Of a stretch of 35,346 nucleotides of DNA, positions 9,405-16,980 are shown one piece after another (the first letter of the stretch is position 1; the number at the start of each line of letters is the position of its first letter). The translations under genes were made by a program, and so were the position numbers. A model generated the notes under the pieces. That model saw only the letters and a program-made list of their open reading frames with translations. It was not told the origin of the DNA and did no database searches. Origin of the DNA: Alphaproteobacteria bacterium (GTDB lineage Bacteria; Pseudomonadota; Alphaproteobacteria; Micavibrionales; Micavibrionaceae); contig JAJFGW010000031.1 in assembly GCA_021775915.1 (NCBI GenBank), positions 1-35,346 on the forward strand, read 5' to 3'.

Positions 9405-9712
9405 GCTTTTTGGCGACGAACATCGACCTGTAGCGATAACTTTAATCCGTCATGCTCATCTTCTATCCCCTCTTTAGACCTGCCTTTCCCTGCCAGCTCT
9501 TCTATAAGGGCAGGAGACACGATCAGGCGAACAAACCCGTCCCGGTAGCTTGAGATCATTGCATCCGTTTCACCGGCAGGGTTAATGATAAAAGCCAGCC
9601 GCGATCCTGCGATATTGACGGCCTCATTTAATATTTTCCCGGTGCGCAATTTCTGCAGTTCATCTTCGGTAATTTTAAATCGCAAACTGCCATTTTCTAT
9701 TTTTAGCTTCAT
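9392..9712 (-). CDS. uncharacterised protein, DUF7009-like, in the Moco cluster
   Basis: A 106-residue soluble protein beginning MKLKIENGSLRFKITEDELQ, with no signal peptide, membrane segment or cysteines. From memory the start and length resemble the DUF7009 family; I would not press that assignment. Its ATG lies two bases beyond the mobA stop codon, so it is the last gene of the nar-moa-mob transcript. The context suggests a role linked to Mo cofactor delivery or nitrate metabolism, but the sequence itself gives no mechanism. Confidence 0.65.
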   Translation of the reverse strand: MKLKIENGSLRFKITEDELQKLRTGKILNEAVNIAGSRLAFIINPAGETDAMISSYRDGFVRLIVSPALIEELAGKGRSKEGIEDEHDGLKLSLQVDVRRQKAQAA

Positions 9713-9713
9713 A

Positions 9714-10289
9714 TCAGATAACCGCCTTCCATTGTTCCGGGGTATTTACGTTTATAAAGCACATACGAAATTCATCCGGCATAGGAATAGATCGAACGCC
9801 CAAGTTTCGTAATAGCCCTCTAACAGAACCACTGTCGTCATCCCGGCGCAGGCCGGGATCCATAGAGCATTTGTCTTCTTTCGCATAGATCCCGGATCTC
9901 GTCCGAGATGACAAAAATGTGGGAACAGGCCAGCCTTCATAGTACGCCCCTTCATCATGTTGCATCAGCCCCTGCAAAACTTCCGGCGTTAAAAGAGGCA
10001 TATCAACGGGAACAAACACAACGCCGTCAAACTCTTTCAAGCTATCCAAGACACCCGCCATCGCTGCCGCAGGGCCAGCGTAAGGGGCTTGATCGGGAAT
10101 GCAATTATACCCTTCCAGATCACCACTGACATAAACATCACTCACACCGCTTTGATGCAGTAAATCAATCATATGATCGACCAGTGGTTTTCCATGAAAA
10201 TCGAGCAGCGCCTTATTCTCGCCCATGCGGGAGGAGCGCCCCCCGGCAAGAACAACGCCCGCTATATTATCCGTGCGCGCATAAGGCAT
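9714..10289 (-). CDS. mobA: molybdenum cofactor guanylyltransferase with in-frame repeat insert
   Basis: MobA attaches GMP to Mo-molybdopterin to form the bis-MGD cofactor of DMSO-reductase-family enzymes such as nitrate reductases. The N-terminus AGVVLAGGRSSRMGENKALL is the GTP-binding loop, VPVDMPLLTPE is the metal-binding Asp segment, and FINVNTPEQ closes the domain. Residues about 127-151 (SGIYAKEDKC to GLRRDD) are encoded by a palindromic repeat element and do not look like MobA. They sit between WPVPTF and SVRGLLRNLG, where the family has a strand and helix. Total length (191) is normal, so the element may have replaced or expanded a surface segment. Whether the enzyme is active cannot be told. 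The start overlaps the moaE end by 23 bases. Confidence 0.88.
   Translation of the reverse strand: MPYARTDNIAGVVLAGGRSSRMGENKALLDFHGKPLVDHMIDLLHQSGVSDVYVSGDLEGYNCIPDQAPYAGPAAAMAGVLDSLKEFDGVVFVPVDMPLLTPEVLQGLMQHDEGAYYEGWPVPTFLSSRTRSGIYAKEDKCSMDPGLRRDDDSGSVRGLLRNLGVRSIPMPDEFRMCFINVNTPEQWKAVI
9837..9912. repeat. palindromic repeat element inside mobA
   Basis: The outer arms GTCAT (9837-9841) and ATGAC (9908-9912) are complementary. Inside are two smaller hairpins: CCCGGC-GCAG-GCCGGG at 9842-9857 and ATCTCG-TC-CGAGAT near 9896-9909. GGGATC and GATCCC also pair across the middle. In another minus-strand frame it reads GRDPGS...WIPACAGMT, the well-known signature of dispersed palindromic repeats in proteobacterial genomes. 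It is in frame with mobA and adds about 25 codons, comparable to Rickettsia palindromic elements. Confidence 0.8.
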
Positions 10290-10713
10290 GACCCTTCACC
10301 CATTCGCTATCGTGATCTGTGTAATGTTCCTGCTTCCAGATCGGAACCTGATGTTTCAGCTCCTCAATCAAATGGCGGCAGGCATCAAAACTTTCCGCCC
10401 GGTGTGGAGAGCTAACCGCAATAATAACACTCACCCCGCCAACATCCAGCCGCCCTTTAAAATGGGAGATATAAATATTCAGCTTACCCTCCCATTTTTT
10501 CATCGTGTCTTCACACAATGTCTGCAATATCTTTTCCGCGAGTTCGTCAAACACATCATAGCTAACGCCCTCAACCGGCTTACCCATATTAAAATCACGT
10601 ACAACCCCGACAAAGCTGTCAATCGCGCCATGCGCGGGATCTGTAACAAACTCATGCGCAGCAGCAATATTGAGCTTCTGTTCCGTTATCTCTATATGTA
10701 TTTTTTCTGGCAT
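10267..10713 (-). CDS. moaE: molybdopterin synthase large subunit
   Basis: MoaE, with MoaD, converts precursor Z (cPMP) to molybdopterin by inserting the dithiolene sulphurs. Family marks are GAIDSFVGVVRDFN (about residues 29-42), VSSPHRAESFDACRHLIEELK with the active-site-region His-Arg, and PIWKQEHYTDHDSEWV near the C-terminus containing the catalytic Lys. I chose ATG 10713, giving about 148 residues, because the last codons of moaD (GGGGGA) form its ribosome binding site. An in-frame ATG at 10728 would overlap moaD. The order moaD-moaE with a two-base gap fits an equimolar complex. Confidence 0.93.
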   Translation of the reverse strand: MPEKIHIEITEQKLNIAAAHEFVTDPAHGAIDSFVGVVRDFNMGKPVEGVSYDVFDELAEKILQTLCEDTMKKWEGKLNIYISHFKGRLDVGGVSVIIAVSSPHRAESFDACRHLIEELKHQVPIWKQEHYTDHDSEWVKGHALCAHG

Positions 10714-10715
10714 TT

Positions 10716-10970
10716 TTATCCCCCACAAACCGGCGGTAAAATAGCAAGATGACTATCCTCTGTAAACATCACATCATCTCCGCTAATAATTTCATTATCG
10801 TTAGCGATGGCGGAATCTGTAATAAGCGCCGCGTCATCCATTTCCAGAGTTTCAGCCAGCTTATTTTTTACATCCAGCACCGTGCAACCGGAAGGCAATG
10901 TAAAATCAACCTCATCTCCATATTTTTTAAACGCGCCAAACAGCTTCATATAAATTTTTATCTCACTCAT
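10716..10970 (-). CDS. moaD: molybdopterin synthase sulfur-carrier subunit
   Basis: This 84-residue ubiquitin-like protein ends in PPVCGG. Its terminal Gly-Gly is adenylated by MoeB and converted to a thiocarboxylate that donates sulphur within the MoaD-MoaE complex. The N-terminal KIYMKLFGAFKKYG strand and the central CTVLDVKNKLAE helix fit the beta-grasp fold. Its ATG overlaps the end of the moaC fusion gene by 8 bases and is preceded by AGGAGAGG, pointing to coupled translation. The cysteine before the Gly-Gly is a small deviation from most MoaD tails. Confidence 0.92.
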   Translation of the reverse strand: MSEIKIYMKLFGAFKKYGDEVDFTLPSGCTVLDVKNKLAETLEMDDAALITDSAIANDNEIISGDDVMFTEDSHLAILPPVCGG

Positions 10971-11988
10971 GCCCCTCTCCTTTCACCATGCTCAAAGCAT
11001 GCGACAAAATAGGAATAAGCGCCTCAAACCCTTCTTTCACAGCCTTCGGATTGCCCGGCAAAGCAACAACCAACGTTTCCCCAATCAAGCCGGCGCAAGA
11101 ACGCGACAGCCAAGACACATCGGTAAAGTTTTCACCATCCTTGCGCAGCAACTCACCAAACCCGGGAATTATACGCTCGCACACTTCATCCAGCGCTTCC
11201 GGCGTCACATCGCGCGGCCCCGGCCCCGTACCGCCCGAAGCAATAATCAAGTCGGGCGATTGCGTTGCGGCAATGTCTTTTAAGGTCTGGGTAATCGTAT
11301 CTTTATCATCGGGAATAATAGTCACATCCTCAGCTTGCGCGCCCGCAGCAGAAAGTAAGTCCTGCAACACAGGACCGGAACGGTCTTCATATTCTCCGCG
11401 ACTGGCGCGATCACTCATCACAACAATAGCGACAGAAAGACCATCCATCGGCTTTCCGTCCGGCAATTGTGCGGCCAGCCAATCCGGTATACCGAGAGGA
11501 TGAATCCATAGCCCGCTTTTTCCGCCTTCTTTTATGAGCAAGCGCACATCGGAAATCTGCAAAGCCGGTTCAACGCCCTTGGTCAAATCCCAGATCGTCA
11601 TCAGCGCCGCATTCGCCCCGGCAATAGTCTCCATCTCCACGCCTGTTTTGGCATGGGCGGCGGCCTGACAATAGACCGTAATACTATGATCACCCTCATT
11701 CAACGCGCAATGAATTGTCACCTGATCCAGCGGCAATGTGTGACACATGGGCAAAAGCTCCGGCGTTTTCTTCGCGCCCATAATTCCCGCCGCCTCGGCC
11801 AGAGCCAAAACATCGCCCTTGGGCAAAGTCTTGTCGCGAATGTGCACAAAGGCATCCGGCCCGACTGTAATTGTTCCGCTTGCAATTGCCCGACGGCGCG
11901 TGGGGCGCTTCCGCCCGACATCAATCATACGGAAACGACTTTCATCCGCCAAAGGGAACTCTATTATTTTCTTCATTTTATGGCTCAT
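10963..11988 (-). CDS. moaC: MoaC-MogA/MoaB fusion protein
   Basis: A 341-residue fusion. Residues about 5-160 are MoaC (cyclic pyranopterin monophosphate synthase): FRMIDVGRKRPTRRRAIASG, LLPMCHTLPLDQV, and AKTGVEMETIAGANAALMTI carrying the catalytic Lys region. Residues about 180-335 are a MogA/MoaB molybdopterin adenylyltransferase domain: AIVVMSDRASRGEYEDRSGP, IIASGGTGPGPRDVTPEA and VVALPGNPKAVKEG. One chain therefore covers an early and a late step of Mo cofactor synthesis. ATG 11988 lies four bases after the moaA stop, with the GGGAGGG of the moaA tail as ribosome binding site. MoaCB fusions are known in other bacteria. Confidence 0.93.
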   Translation of the reverse strand: MSHKMKKIIEFPLADESRFRMIDVGRKRPTRRRAIASGTITVGPDAFVHIRDKTLPKGDVLALAEAAGIMGAKKTPELLPMCHTLPLDQVTIHCALNEGDHSITVYCQAAAHAKTGVEMETIAGANAALMTIWDLTKGVEPALQISDVRLLIKEGGKSGLWIHPLGIPDWLAAQLPDGKPMDGLSVAIVVMSDRASRGEYEDRSGPVLQDLLSAAGAQAEDVTIIPDDKDTITQTLKDIAATQSPDLIIASGGTGPGPRDVTPEALDEVCERIIPGFGELLRKDGENFTDVSWLSRSCAGLIGETLVVALPGNPKAVKEGFEALIPILSHALSMVKGEGHE

Positions 11989-11992
11989 TATT

Positions 11993-12973
11993 TTACCCTC
12001 CCACCGATGATAAATTATTTCTCACGCCCGTATCACCCTGCTCCAGGAAATGCGAACTTCGTTTGAAACTCATCAGCTTCATGAGCGTTTCTTTCAGCTC
12101 TTCGATCTGATCGTCGTCCTGCAGTAAAGGCCGCAGCGAGTGCCCGCCCTGTCCGAACAGGCACAAATGTAAATCACCGCGCGCACTGACACGCAAGCGA
12201 TTACAGCTTTTACAAAAATCTTTTGAATAAGGTGCAATCAGCCCGATTTTACCCTGATAGTCCGTATGACTGTACTCCGCTGCCGGGCCTGCTCCCTCCT
12301 CGCGTTTTTGCAACTGCCATCCCTTTTGCAGCAATTCCTCACGGATTATATTGGCATTTAAGTGATGTTCTTTAAAATAACCCTGATTATCGCCCGTTTG
12401 CATCAGCTCGATAAACCGCAGGCTGATTGGTTTATCTTTAACAAAATCCAGATAAGACCCCAGTTCACCGTCATTAATGCCTTTCAGCAACACAGTGTTT
12501 ATTTTTACAGCCTCAAACCCGGCCTCCAGCGCCGCATCGACACCGCTCACAACCTCATTCAAACGGTCATGGCCTGTAATGTCATGGAATTTCTGAGCAT
12601 TTAAACTATCAATGCTGATATTGATCGCCCGCAAACCCGCATCAAAATAGCCCTGCGCCCGTTGCGGCAATTTATAGCCGTTGGTCGTAAAAGCCAGCTT
12701 GCGAATACCGGGCACAGACGCGACCATTTTAGCAATATCAACAAAGTCCTTACGTACCGTAGGCTCGCCGCCGGTAAGTCGAATCTTCCACGTCCCCATA
12801 GAGGCAAAAGCGCGTACCAGACGTTCAATCTCAGAGATATTTAAAAAGCTTTCGCAGCCAGTTTTTTGATAGCCGTCCGGCAGACAATAGGAACAACTAA
12901 AGTTGCACACATCTGTGACAGACAAACGCAAGTAAGGGAATTTACGCCCAAACGGGTCTTCGATAACACTCAA
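11993..12973 (-). CDS. moaA: GTP 3',8-cyclase
   Basis: MoaA is a radical SAM enzyme that rearranges GTP to 3',8-cyclo-7,8-dihydro-GTP, the first step of Mo cofactor synthesis. The N-terminal 4Fe-4S motif CNFSCSYC has cysteines at 23, 27 and 30. The second cluster motif CKSCNRLRVSARGDLHLCLF lies near residues 250-270, and the protein ends in the essential Gly-Gly (SSVGG). I take TTG 12973 as start because AAAGGAG lies seven bases upstream and FGRKFPYLRLSVTD follows at the normal distance; there is no ATG that would keep this N-terminus. A structured leader, probably a Moco riboswitch, lies directly upstream. Confidence 0.95.
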   Translation of the reverse strand: MSVIEDPFGRKFPYLRLSVTDVCNFSCSYCLPDGYQKTGCESFLNISEIERLVRAFASMGTWKIRLTGGEPTVRKDFVDIAKMVASVPGIRKLAFTTNGYKLPQRAQGYFDAGLRAINISIDSLNAQKFHDITGHDRLNEVVSGVDAALEAGFEAVKINTVLLKGINDGELGSYLDFVKDKPISLRFIELMQTGDNQGYFKEHHLNANIIREELLQKGWQLQKREEGAGPAAEYSHTDYQGKIGLIAPYSKDFCKSCNRLRVSARGDLHLCLFGQGGHSLRPLLQDDDQIEELKETLMKLMSFKRSSHFLEQGDTGVRNNLSSVGG

Positions 12974-12980
12974 TTATTCT

Positions 12981-13105
12981 CTCCTTTGCAAACACGGCAG
13001 GCCATAAGGTTTCCCTTATAACCCCGGCTTTAGGTCCATATCCACTTACGGACTTAGATCCCTTAAAGCTCGGAGTAGTACTGACCGGGAGTTTACCCGA
13101 TCAGC
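12981..13105 (-). ncRNA. Moco riboswitch candidate upstream of moaA
   Basis: The 155-base gap between narK2 and moaA folds strongly as minus-strand RNA. One hairpin (13000-13023) has a 10-bp stem closed by a GAAA tetraloop. Another (13027-13069) pairs GCTTTAAGG with CCTAAAGC around an inner stem, and holds TCTAAG and TATGGA placed like the two strands of an 11-nucleotide tetraloop receptor (CCUAAG/UAUGG). A third hairpin (13083-13102) is GATCGGG-TAAACT-CCCGGTC. Moco riboswitches precede moaA in many proteobacteria and often contain a GNRA loop and its receptor. The aptamer would sense molybdopterin cofactor and shut down moa expression. The ribosome binding site lies at the 3' end (12981-12987). 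I cannot run the covariance model; boundaries are approximate. Confidence 0.7.
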
Positions 13106-13128
13106 ATTAGATAAAGCAACGTATCTCC

Positions 13129-14736
13129 TTACGGATTCTTATGTTCTGCACCGGGGCGTAAGTAAGCCCACCAATTCAGGATCGCACAGACACCGTAAAA
13201 CACAGCAAAACCGTACAGGGCAATTTCAGGCGTTGTCAGCTTAATTTGCTCACCCAGAACTTTCGGGATAATGAAAGCGCCATAAGCAGCCACCGCAGAC
13301 GTCCAGCCCAGAACCGGCCCGGCCATTTCCTTGTCAAATACCATAGCAATGGTACGGAAAGTAGAGCCGTTACCAATCCCTGTCGCTGTAAACAGCACAA
13401 GGAAGAGAATAAAGAACGGTACGAAAAACACCTCCGGCGTTGCTGAGCCGTAGGCCATCTTCATGTAATAGGCGACACCGAGCGCACAAGCGACCATCAC
13501 AACAGAACAGATTTGCGTGACAAGAGCACCGCCCATTCTGTCAGAAATAAAGCCACCAACCGGACGAATAAGCGCACCGATAAACGGCCCCATCCAGGCG
13601 AACATCAACGCACTTGGCCCATTGGCGTTCGCAACATCGTGTGTCATAACACCATCGACCATCACATGCTGAAAACCGAAGATCACTTTGATCGCCAGCG
13701 GGAAAGAGGCCGCAAAACCAATAAATGAACCAAAAGTCATAGTATAGATAACTGTCATGATCCATGTATGAGGATGCTTAAATATTCTATATTGATGCTT
13801 AAGGCTTTTGCCGGTTTCACCAGGCAGTAATTTCAACAAAAACACCGTCAGCGCAATAACGATTGGCAACACAATCCATTTGCTAATACCAAAGCCAGAA
13901 CCATTAGCCGCCTCTGGCAACATAAGCCACAAACCAAAGGTCGCCGTAGCAAAACCAATCAAAAGCATGACTGTCATTTTAAAGAATGAAGGCACCGGCC
14001 CGCTAATGTTCGGAGAAACATGGCTCGCCCGAATATTATTCATTCCCCACCATGAGAAAAAAGCCAGAGGGACAAGGAACAAAAGCCAGACAAACCCGGC
14101 ATTGTGAATATAGGTTTCCGTCCCCGCCGGGATCTTACCAATCAAAGTGCCACTGGTATTTTTCAAGATCATGGCTTCGCCGCCAAAAACACCGAATGTC
14201 ATGGCCAGCGGCACTAAAATCTGCATCGTCGTCACACCAAAGTTACCAAGCCCGGCATTCAACCCCAATGACAATCCCTGCATCTTTTTAGGAAAGAAGA
14301 AGCTGATATTAGACATAGAGGAAGCAAAGTTACCACCGCCAAAACCGGACAGTAACGCAAGAAGCTGAAACACCCATAATGGCGTATTCTGATCCTGCAA
14401 TGCTATTCCCGCCCCTATCGCCGGGATCATGAGCAAAGCCGTCGTGAAGAAAATCGTATTACGTCCGCCGGCAAGCCGGATAAAAAATGTACTAGGGATA
14501 CGCAACGTTGCGCCCGTTAATCCCGCAATCGCCATCAAGGAAAACAATTCCGATTTCTCAAAATCAAAACCGAGATTAAGCATCTGAACTGTAATAATTC
14601 CCCAATAAAGCCAGACAGCAAAGCCACAGAGCAGGCTGGGAATCGAAATCCACAGGTTCCTGTAAGCAATTTTCTTGTTACCAGACTCCCATGTTTTCTC
14701 GTCCTCCGGGTTCCATTCCATTAAGTCTTTAGCCAT
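13129..14736 (-). CDS. narK2: nitrate/nitrite transporter, NarK2 type
   Basis: A 535-residue major facilitator protein of the nitrate/nitrite porter family with about 12 membrane helices. The nitrate signature GFGGGNFASSMSNISFFFPK lies near residues 130-150, and GLNAGLGNFGV follows. The second half has TFGSFIGFAASFPL and the porter motif GGFISDRMGG. Its length and N-terminus match the NarK2/NarK class usually assigned to nitrate/nitrite exchange. It begins six bases after the narK1-type gene. In Paracoccus-type organisms these two proteins are fused; here they are separate adjacent genes. Upstream Fnr control of the pair is plausible from the FNR box at 16161. Confidence 0.93.
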   Translation of the reverse strand: MAKDLMEWNPEDEKTWESGNKKIAYRNLWISIPSLLCGFAVWLYWGIITVQMLNLGFDFEKSELFSLMAIAGLTGATLRIPSTFFIRLAGGRNTIFFTTALLMIPAIGAGIALQDQNTPLWVFQLLALLSGFGGGNFASSMSNISFFFPKKMQGLSLGLNAGLGNFGVTTMQILVPLAMTFGVFGGEAMILKNTSGTLIGKIPAGTETYIHNAGFVWLLFLVPLAFFSWWGMNNIRASHVSPNISGPVPSFFKMTVMLLIGFATATFGLWLMLPEAANGSGFGISKWIVLPIVIALTVFLLKLLPGETGKSLKHQYRIFKHPHTWIMTVIYTMTFGSFIGFAASFPLAIKVIFGFQHVMVDGVMTHDVANANGPSALMFAWMGPFIGALIRPVGGFISDRMGGALVTQICSVVMVACALGVAYYMKMAYGSATPEVFFVPFFILFLVLFTATGIGNGSTFRTIAMVFDKEMAGPVLGWTSAVAAYGAFIIPKVLGEQIKLTTPEIALYGFAVFYGVCAILNWWAYLRPGAEHKNP

Positions 14737-14742
14737 AATCTT

Positions 14743-16050
14743 TTATCCTTTTTTAGTTTTTGTTTTTATGATGCCAAGTTCAGGCAAAAATTTTGATTTT
14801 TGCAATTCCGGGTGAAGTTTTCTCTCCATAATCAGAATAGTAAAATGCATCCAGATCAGGGCAATCGCCGTAACCGCAAACAGCAACATAAAGCAGCTTG
14901 TCCAAATACCGGTCATGTCATTCATGACCCCAAAGGCGATAGGAAGACAAAAACCACCCAGACCGCCAACCAACCCCACAACACCACCAACAGCGCCGAC
15001 ATGATTCGGGTAATAAACAGGAATATGCTTATAAACAGCGGCCTTACCCAGCGACATAAAGAAGCCAAGAATGATCGTCAGGCACACAAAAGGCACAAGA
15101 CCAATCGCAATGGAAAATTCAATAGGCCCTTCAATGCCACGAACACTGTAATCAGTCGCCGGATAAGACATGAAGAACAGGCATATTACTGACGCTATAA
15201 AGGTCCAGTACATCACGGCTCTTGCCCCGAATTTATCAGACATCCAGCCCCCCAGCGCCCGAAAGACACTCCCTGGCAAGGCGTAAGCCGCGGCCAAAGA
15301 CCCCGCAAGCCTTATATCCAGATCGTACATACCGACATAATAACGCGGCAACCAAAGCGCCATGGCGACAAATCCGCCAAAGACAAAGAAATAATAAAGC
15401 GAAAAGCGCCAGACTTGCAGATTTTTCAACGGCTCAAGCTGCTCCAGAATCGGGCGCGGCTTCTCTTTTTTGGCTTTACGTTCCGCCAGTCTGGGATCAT
15501 CCTTGCTAAACAGAAAGAAAATGATCGCCATACAAAACAAGATAGCGGCATAAACTTTCGCGGTATTTTCCCAACCCACAGCAATAAGCAAAAACGGCGC
15601 GGCAAAGTTCGTAATCGCCGCCCCGACATTACCAACACCAAAAATACCAAGCGCCGTCCCTTGCTTCTCCTTCTCATACCACGTTGAGACATAAGCAATA
15701 CCCACAGCAAAAGACCCGCCGGCCAGCCCCACACCAAGCGCTGCCACGAGAAACATCTCGTATGTTGTAACCGTGGAGAGAAGATAAGTCGCCACCGCCG
15801 CTGACATCATCACAAGCGTATAAACCAGCCTGCCACCATACTGGTCTGCCCAAATTCCCAAAAGAAGACGGCTTAATGATCCCGTAAGAATGGGTGTTGC
15901 CACCAAAATTCCGAACTGGGTGTCACTTAGCCCTAGATTTTCCTTAATCTGGAGCCCCAGAATAGAAAAAATCGTCCAGACCGCAAAACACGCCGTAAAG
16001 GCAATGGTACTAAGGGAAAGGGCCCTCGTTTGGTCAGCTCCAGAAATCAT
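14743..16050 (-). CDS. narK1: nitrate transporter, NarK1 type
   Basis: A 435-residue major facilitator protein of the nitrate/nitrite porter family, shorter than its downstream neighbour. GVGLAGGSFAVGIAYVSTWY (about residues 105-124) and GIFGVGNVGAAITN are typical of the NarK1 class, thought to be nitrate/proton symporters. About 12 membrane helices are visible. ATG 16050 has GGAGG six bases upstream. It is the first gene of a minus-strand run that continues through narK2 and the moa genes. The start lies about 117 bases from the centre of the FNR box at 16161-16174. No narGHI or napA is in the window, so the reductase must be encoded elsewhere. Confidence 0.92.
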   Translation of the reverse strand: MISGADQTRALSLSTIAFTACFAVWTIFSILGLQIKENLGLSDTQFGILVATPILTGSLSRLLLGIWADQYGGRLVYTLVMMSAAVATYLLSTVTTYEMFLVAALGVGLAGGSFAVGIAYVSTWYEKEKQGTALGIFGVGNVGAAITNFAAPFLLIAVGWENTAKVYAAILFCMAIIFFLFSKDDPRLAERKAKKEKPRPILEQLEPLKNLQVWRFSLYYFFVFGGFVAMALWLPRYYVGMYDLDIRLAGSLAAAYALPGSVFRALGGWMSDKFGARAVMYWTFIASVICLFFMSYPATDYSVRGIEGPIEFSIAIGLVPFVCLTIILGFFMSLGKAAVYKHIPVYYPNHVGAVGGVVGLVGGLGGFCLPIAFGVMNDMTGIWTSCFMLLFAVTAIALIWMHFTILIMERKLHPELQKSKFLPELGIIKTKTKKG

Positions 16051-16160
16051 AATATCCTCCGTGATAAATACTCTATTAGAAACAACTAGAAACAGATTGT
16101 TCTTCCATAATTTCTAATTTTCTCCTATATTCAGCCTGTCATGCCATGAAATGCATGTAC

Positions 16161-16174
16161 TTGATTCAAATCAA
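16161..16174. promoter_or_regulatory. FNR box between narK1 and a Crp/Fnr regulator gene
   Basis: TTGATTCAAATCAA is a perfect match to TTGAT-N4-ATCAA. It lies 21 bases ahead of the regulator ATG at 16196 and 110 bases ahead of narK1. No good -10 hexamer sits at the class II distance on either side. Repression of the regulator and/or activation of narK1 are both possible. Confidence 0.8.
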
Positions 16175-16195
16175 GATAACGGTAAAGACAGCGAA

Positions 16196-16975
16196 ATGAA
16201 AGACAACTGCGTACCTATTTCTTTTTCCGATGCAAAGTGGACGAAAGACGTTATCGACTCCTACGCTTCGGCACCTTTGTTTAAAGACCTGCCCATAGAA
16301 AGCATGCAAACACTCCTGCAAAATAGCATAGTGCAGGATTATAAACACGGCAAAGCTTTAGTGCAGCAAGGTGATAAACCTTCACATATTTATATGATTC
16401 TGGAAGGTACTGTAAAAACAAACCAATACAGCGCAGAAGGCGAAGAAGCCATTATCCGTATGCTTAAACGTGGCGACACCTTTATGGAGGACGTTATTTT
16501 CATGGGTGGCCCTTCGCCAGTTAATGCCCAGATTGTTGACGATGCAAGACTGCTTCTTATCCCGACCGCCTCCGTTAAGTTGCACATTATGGTATGCAAT
16601 CAATTTGCCAGAAACCTACTCGAAATTATAAGCACACATTACAAGAGCGCGATTCGGCAAGTTACCGACATTACCCTAAAGACCCCTACCCAGCGTATCG
16701 GGCACTATTTTCTACAGCTTCATATAGAACAAGGCAGCGCTTCCATGGACATGGTACTGCCGTTCAAAAAATCAATGATTGCCCATCACCTAGGGATGCA
16801 GCCCGAAACGTTTTCCCGCGCGCTGCAACAAATCAAAAAGGGAGGCATGGATATAGATGGCGAAAAAATAACGCTGCAAGATTCTTTTTCCCTATGCCAT
16901 TTCTGCGACCAGGATCTGGCCCATCTATGTGACAGGTGCGGCGTCGAAGGCTGCCTTTTTCACAAAGAAGGTTAA
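16196..16975 (+). CDS. Crp/Fnr-family regulator with C-terminal cysteine cluster (1)
   Basis: About 259 residues. A cyclic-nucleotide-binding-like beta barrel (about 30-150, with GKALVQQGDKPSHIYMILEG) is followed by a winged helix. The recognition helix GMQPETFSRALQQI has the E-x2-SR pattern that in FNR reads TTGAT half sites. The FNR-type N-terminal cysteines are absent. Instead the C-terminus holds five cysteines: 234, 237, 245, 248 and 253, then His256. That looks like a metal or Fe-S site placed after the DNA-binding domain. I chose ATG 16196 over ATG 16151 because a perfect FNR box at 16161-16174 would otherwise lie in the coding sequence. It resembles DNR/NnrR-type regulators, but the signal is unknown. 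Confidence 0.9.
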   Translation: MKDNCVPISFSDAKWTKDVIDSYASAPLFKDLPIESMQTLLQNSIVQDYKHGKALVQQGDKPSHIYMILEGTVKTNQYSAEGEEAIIRMLKRGDTFMEDVIFMGGPSPVNAQIVDDARLLLIPTASVKLHIMVCNQFARNLLEIISTHYKSAIRQVTDITLKTPTQRIGHYFLQLHIEQGSASMDMVLPFKKSMIAHHLGMQPETFSRALQQIKKGGMDIDGEKITLQDSFSLCHFCDQDLAHLCDRCGVEGCLFHKEG

Positions 16976-16980
16976 ATAGA

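Noticed and set aside
9908-10129. Plus-strand and second minus-strand ORFs across mobA
   Set aside because: They owe their open frames to the palindromic repeat and to mobA; no independent coding evidence.
13083-13102. Hairpin after narK2 as a rho-independent terminator
   Set aside because: The stem is good but no T-run follows on the minus strand; it fits better as part of the moaA leader RNA.
16151-16195. ATG 16151 as the start of the first Crp/Fnr regulator
   Set aside because: A perfect FNR box would then be in coding sequence, and no ribosome binding site precedes it.
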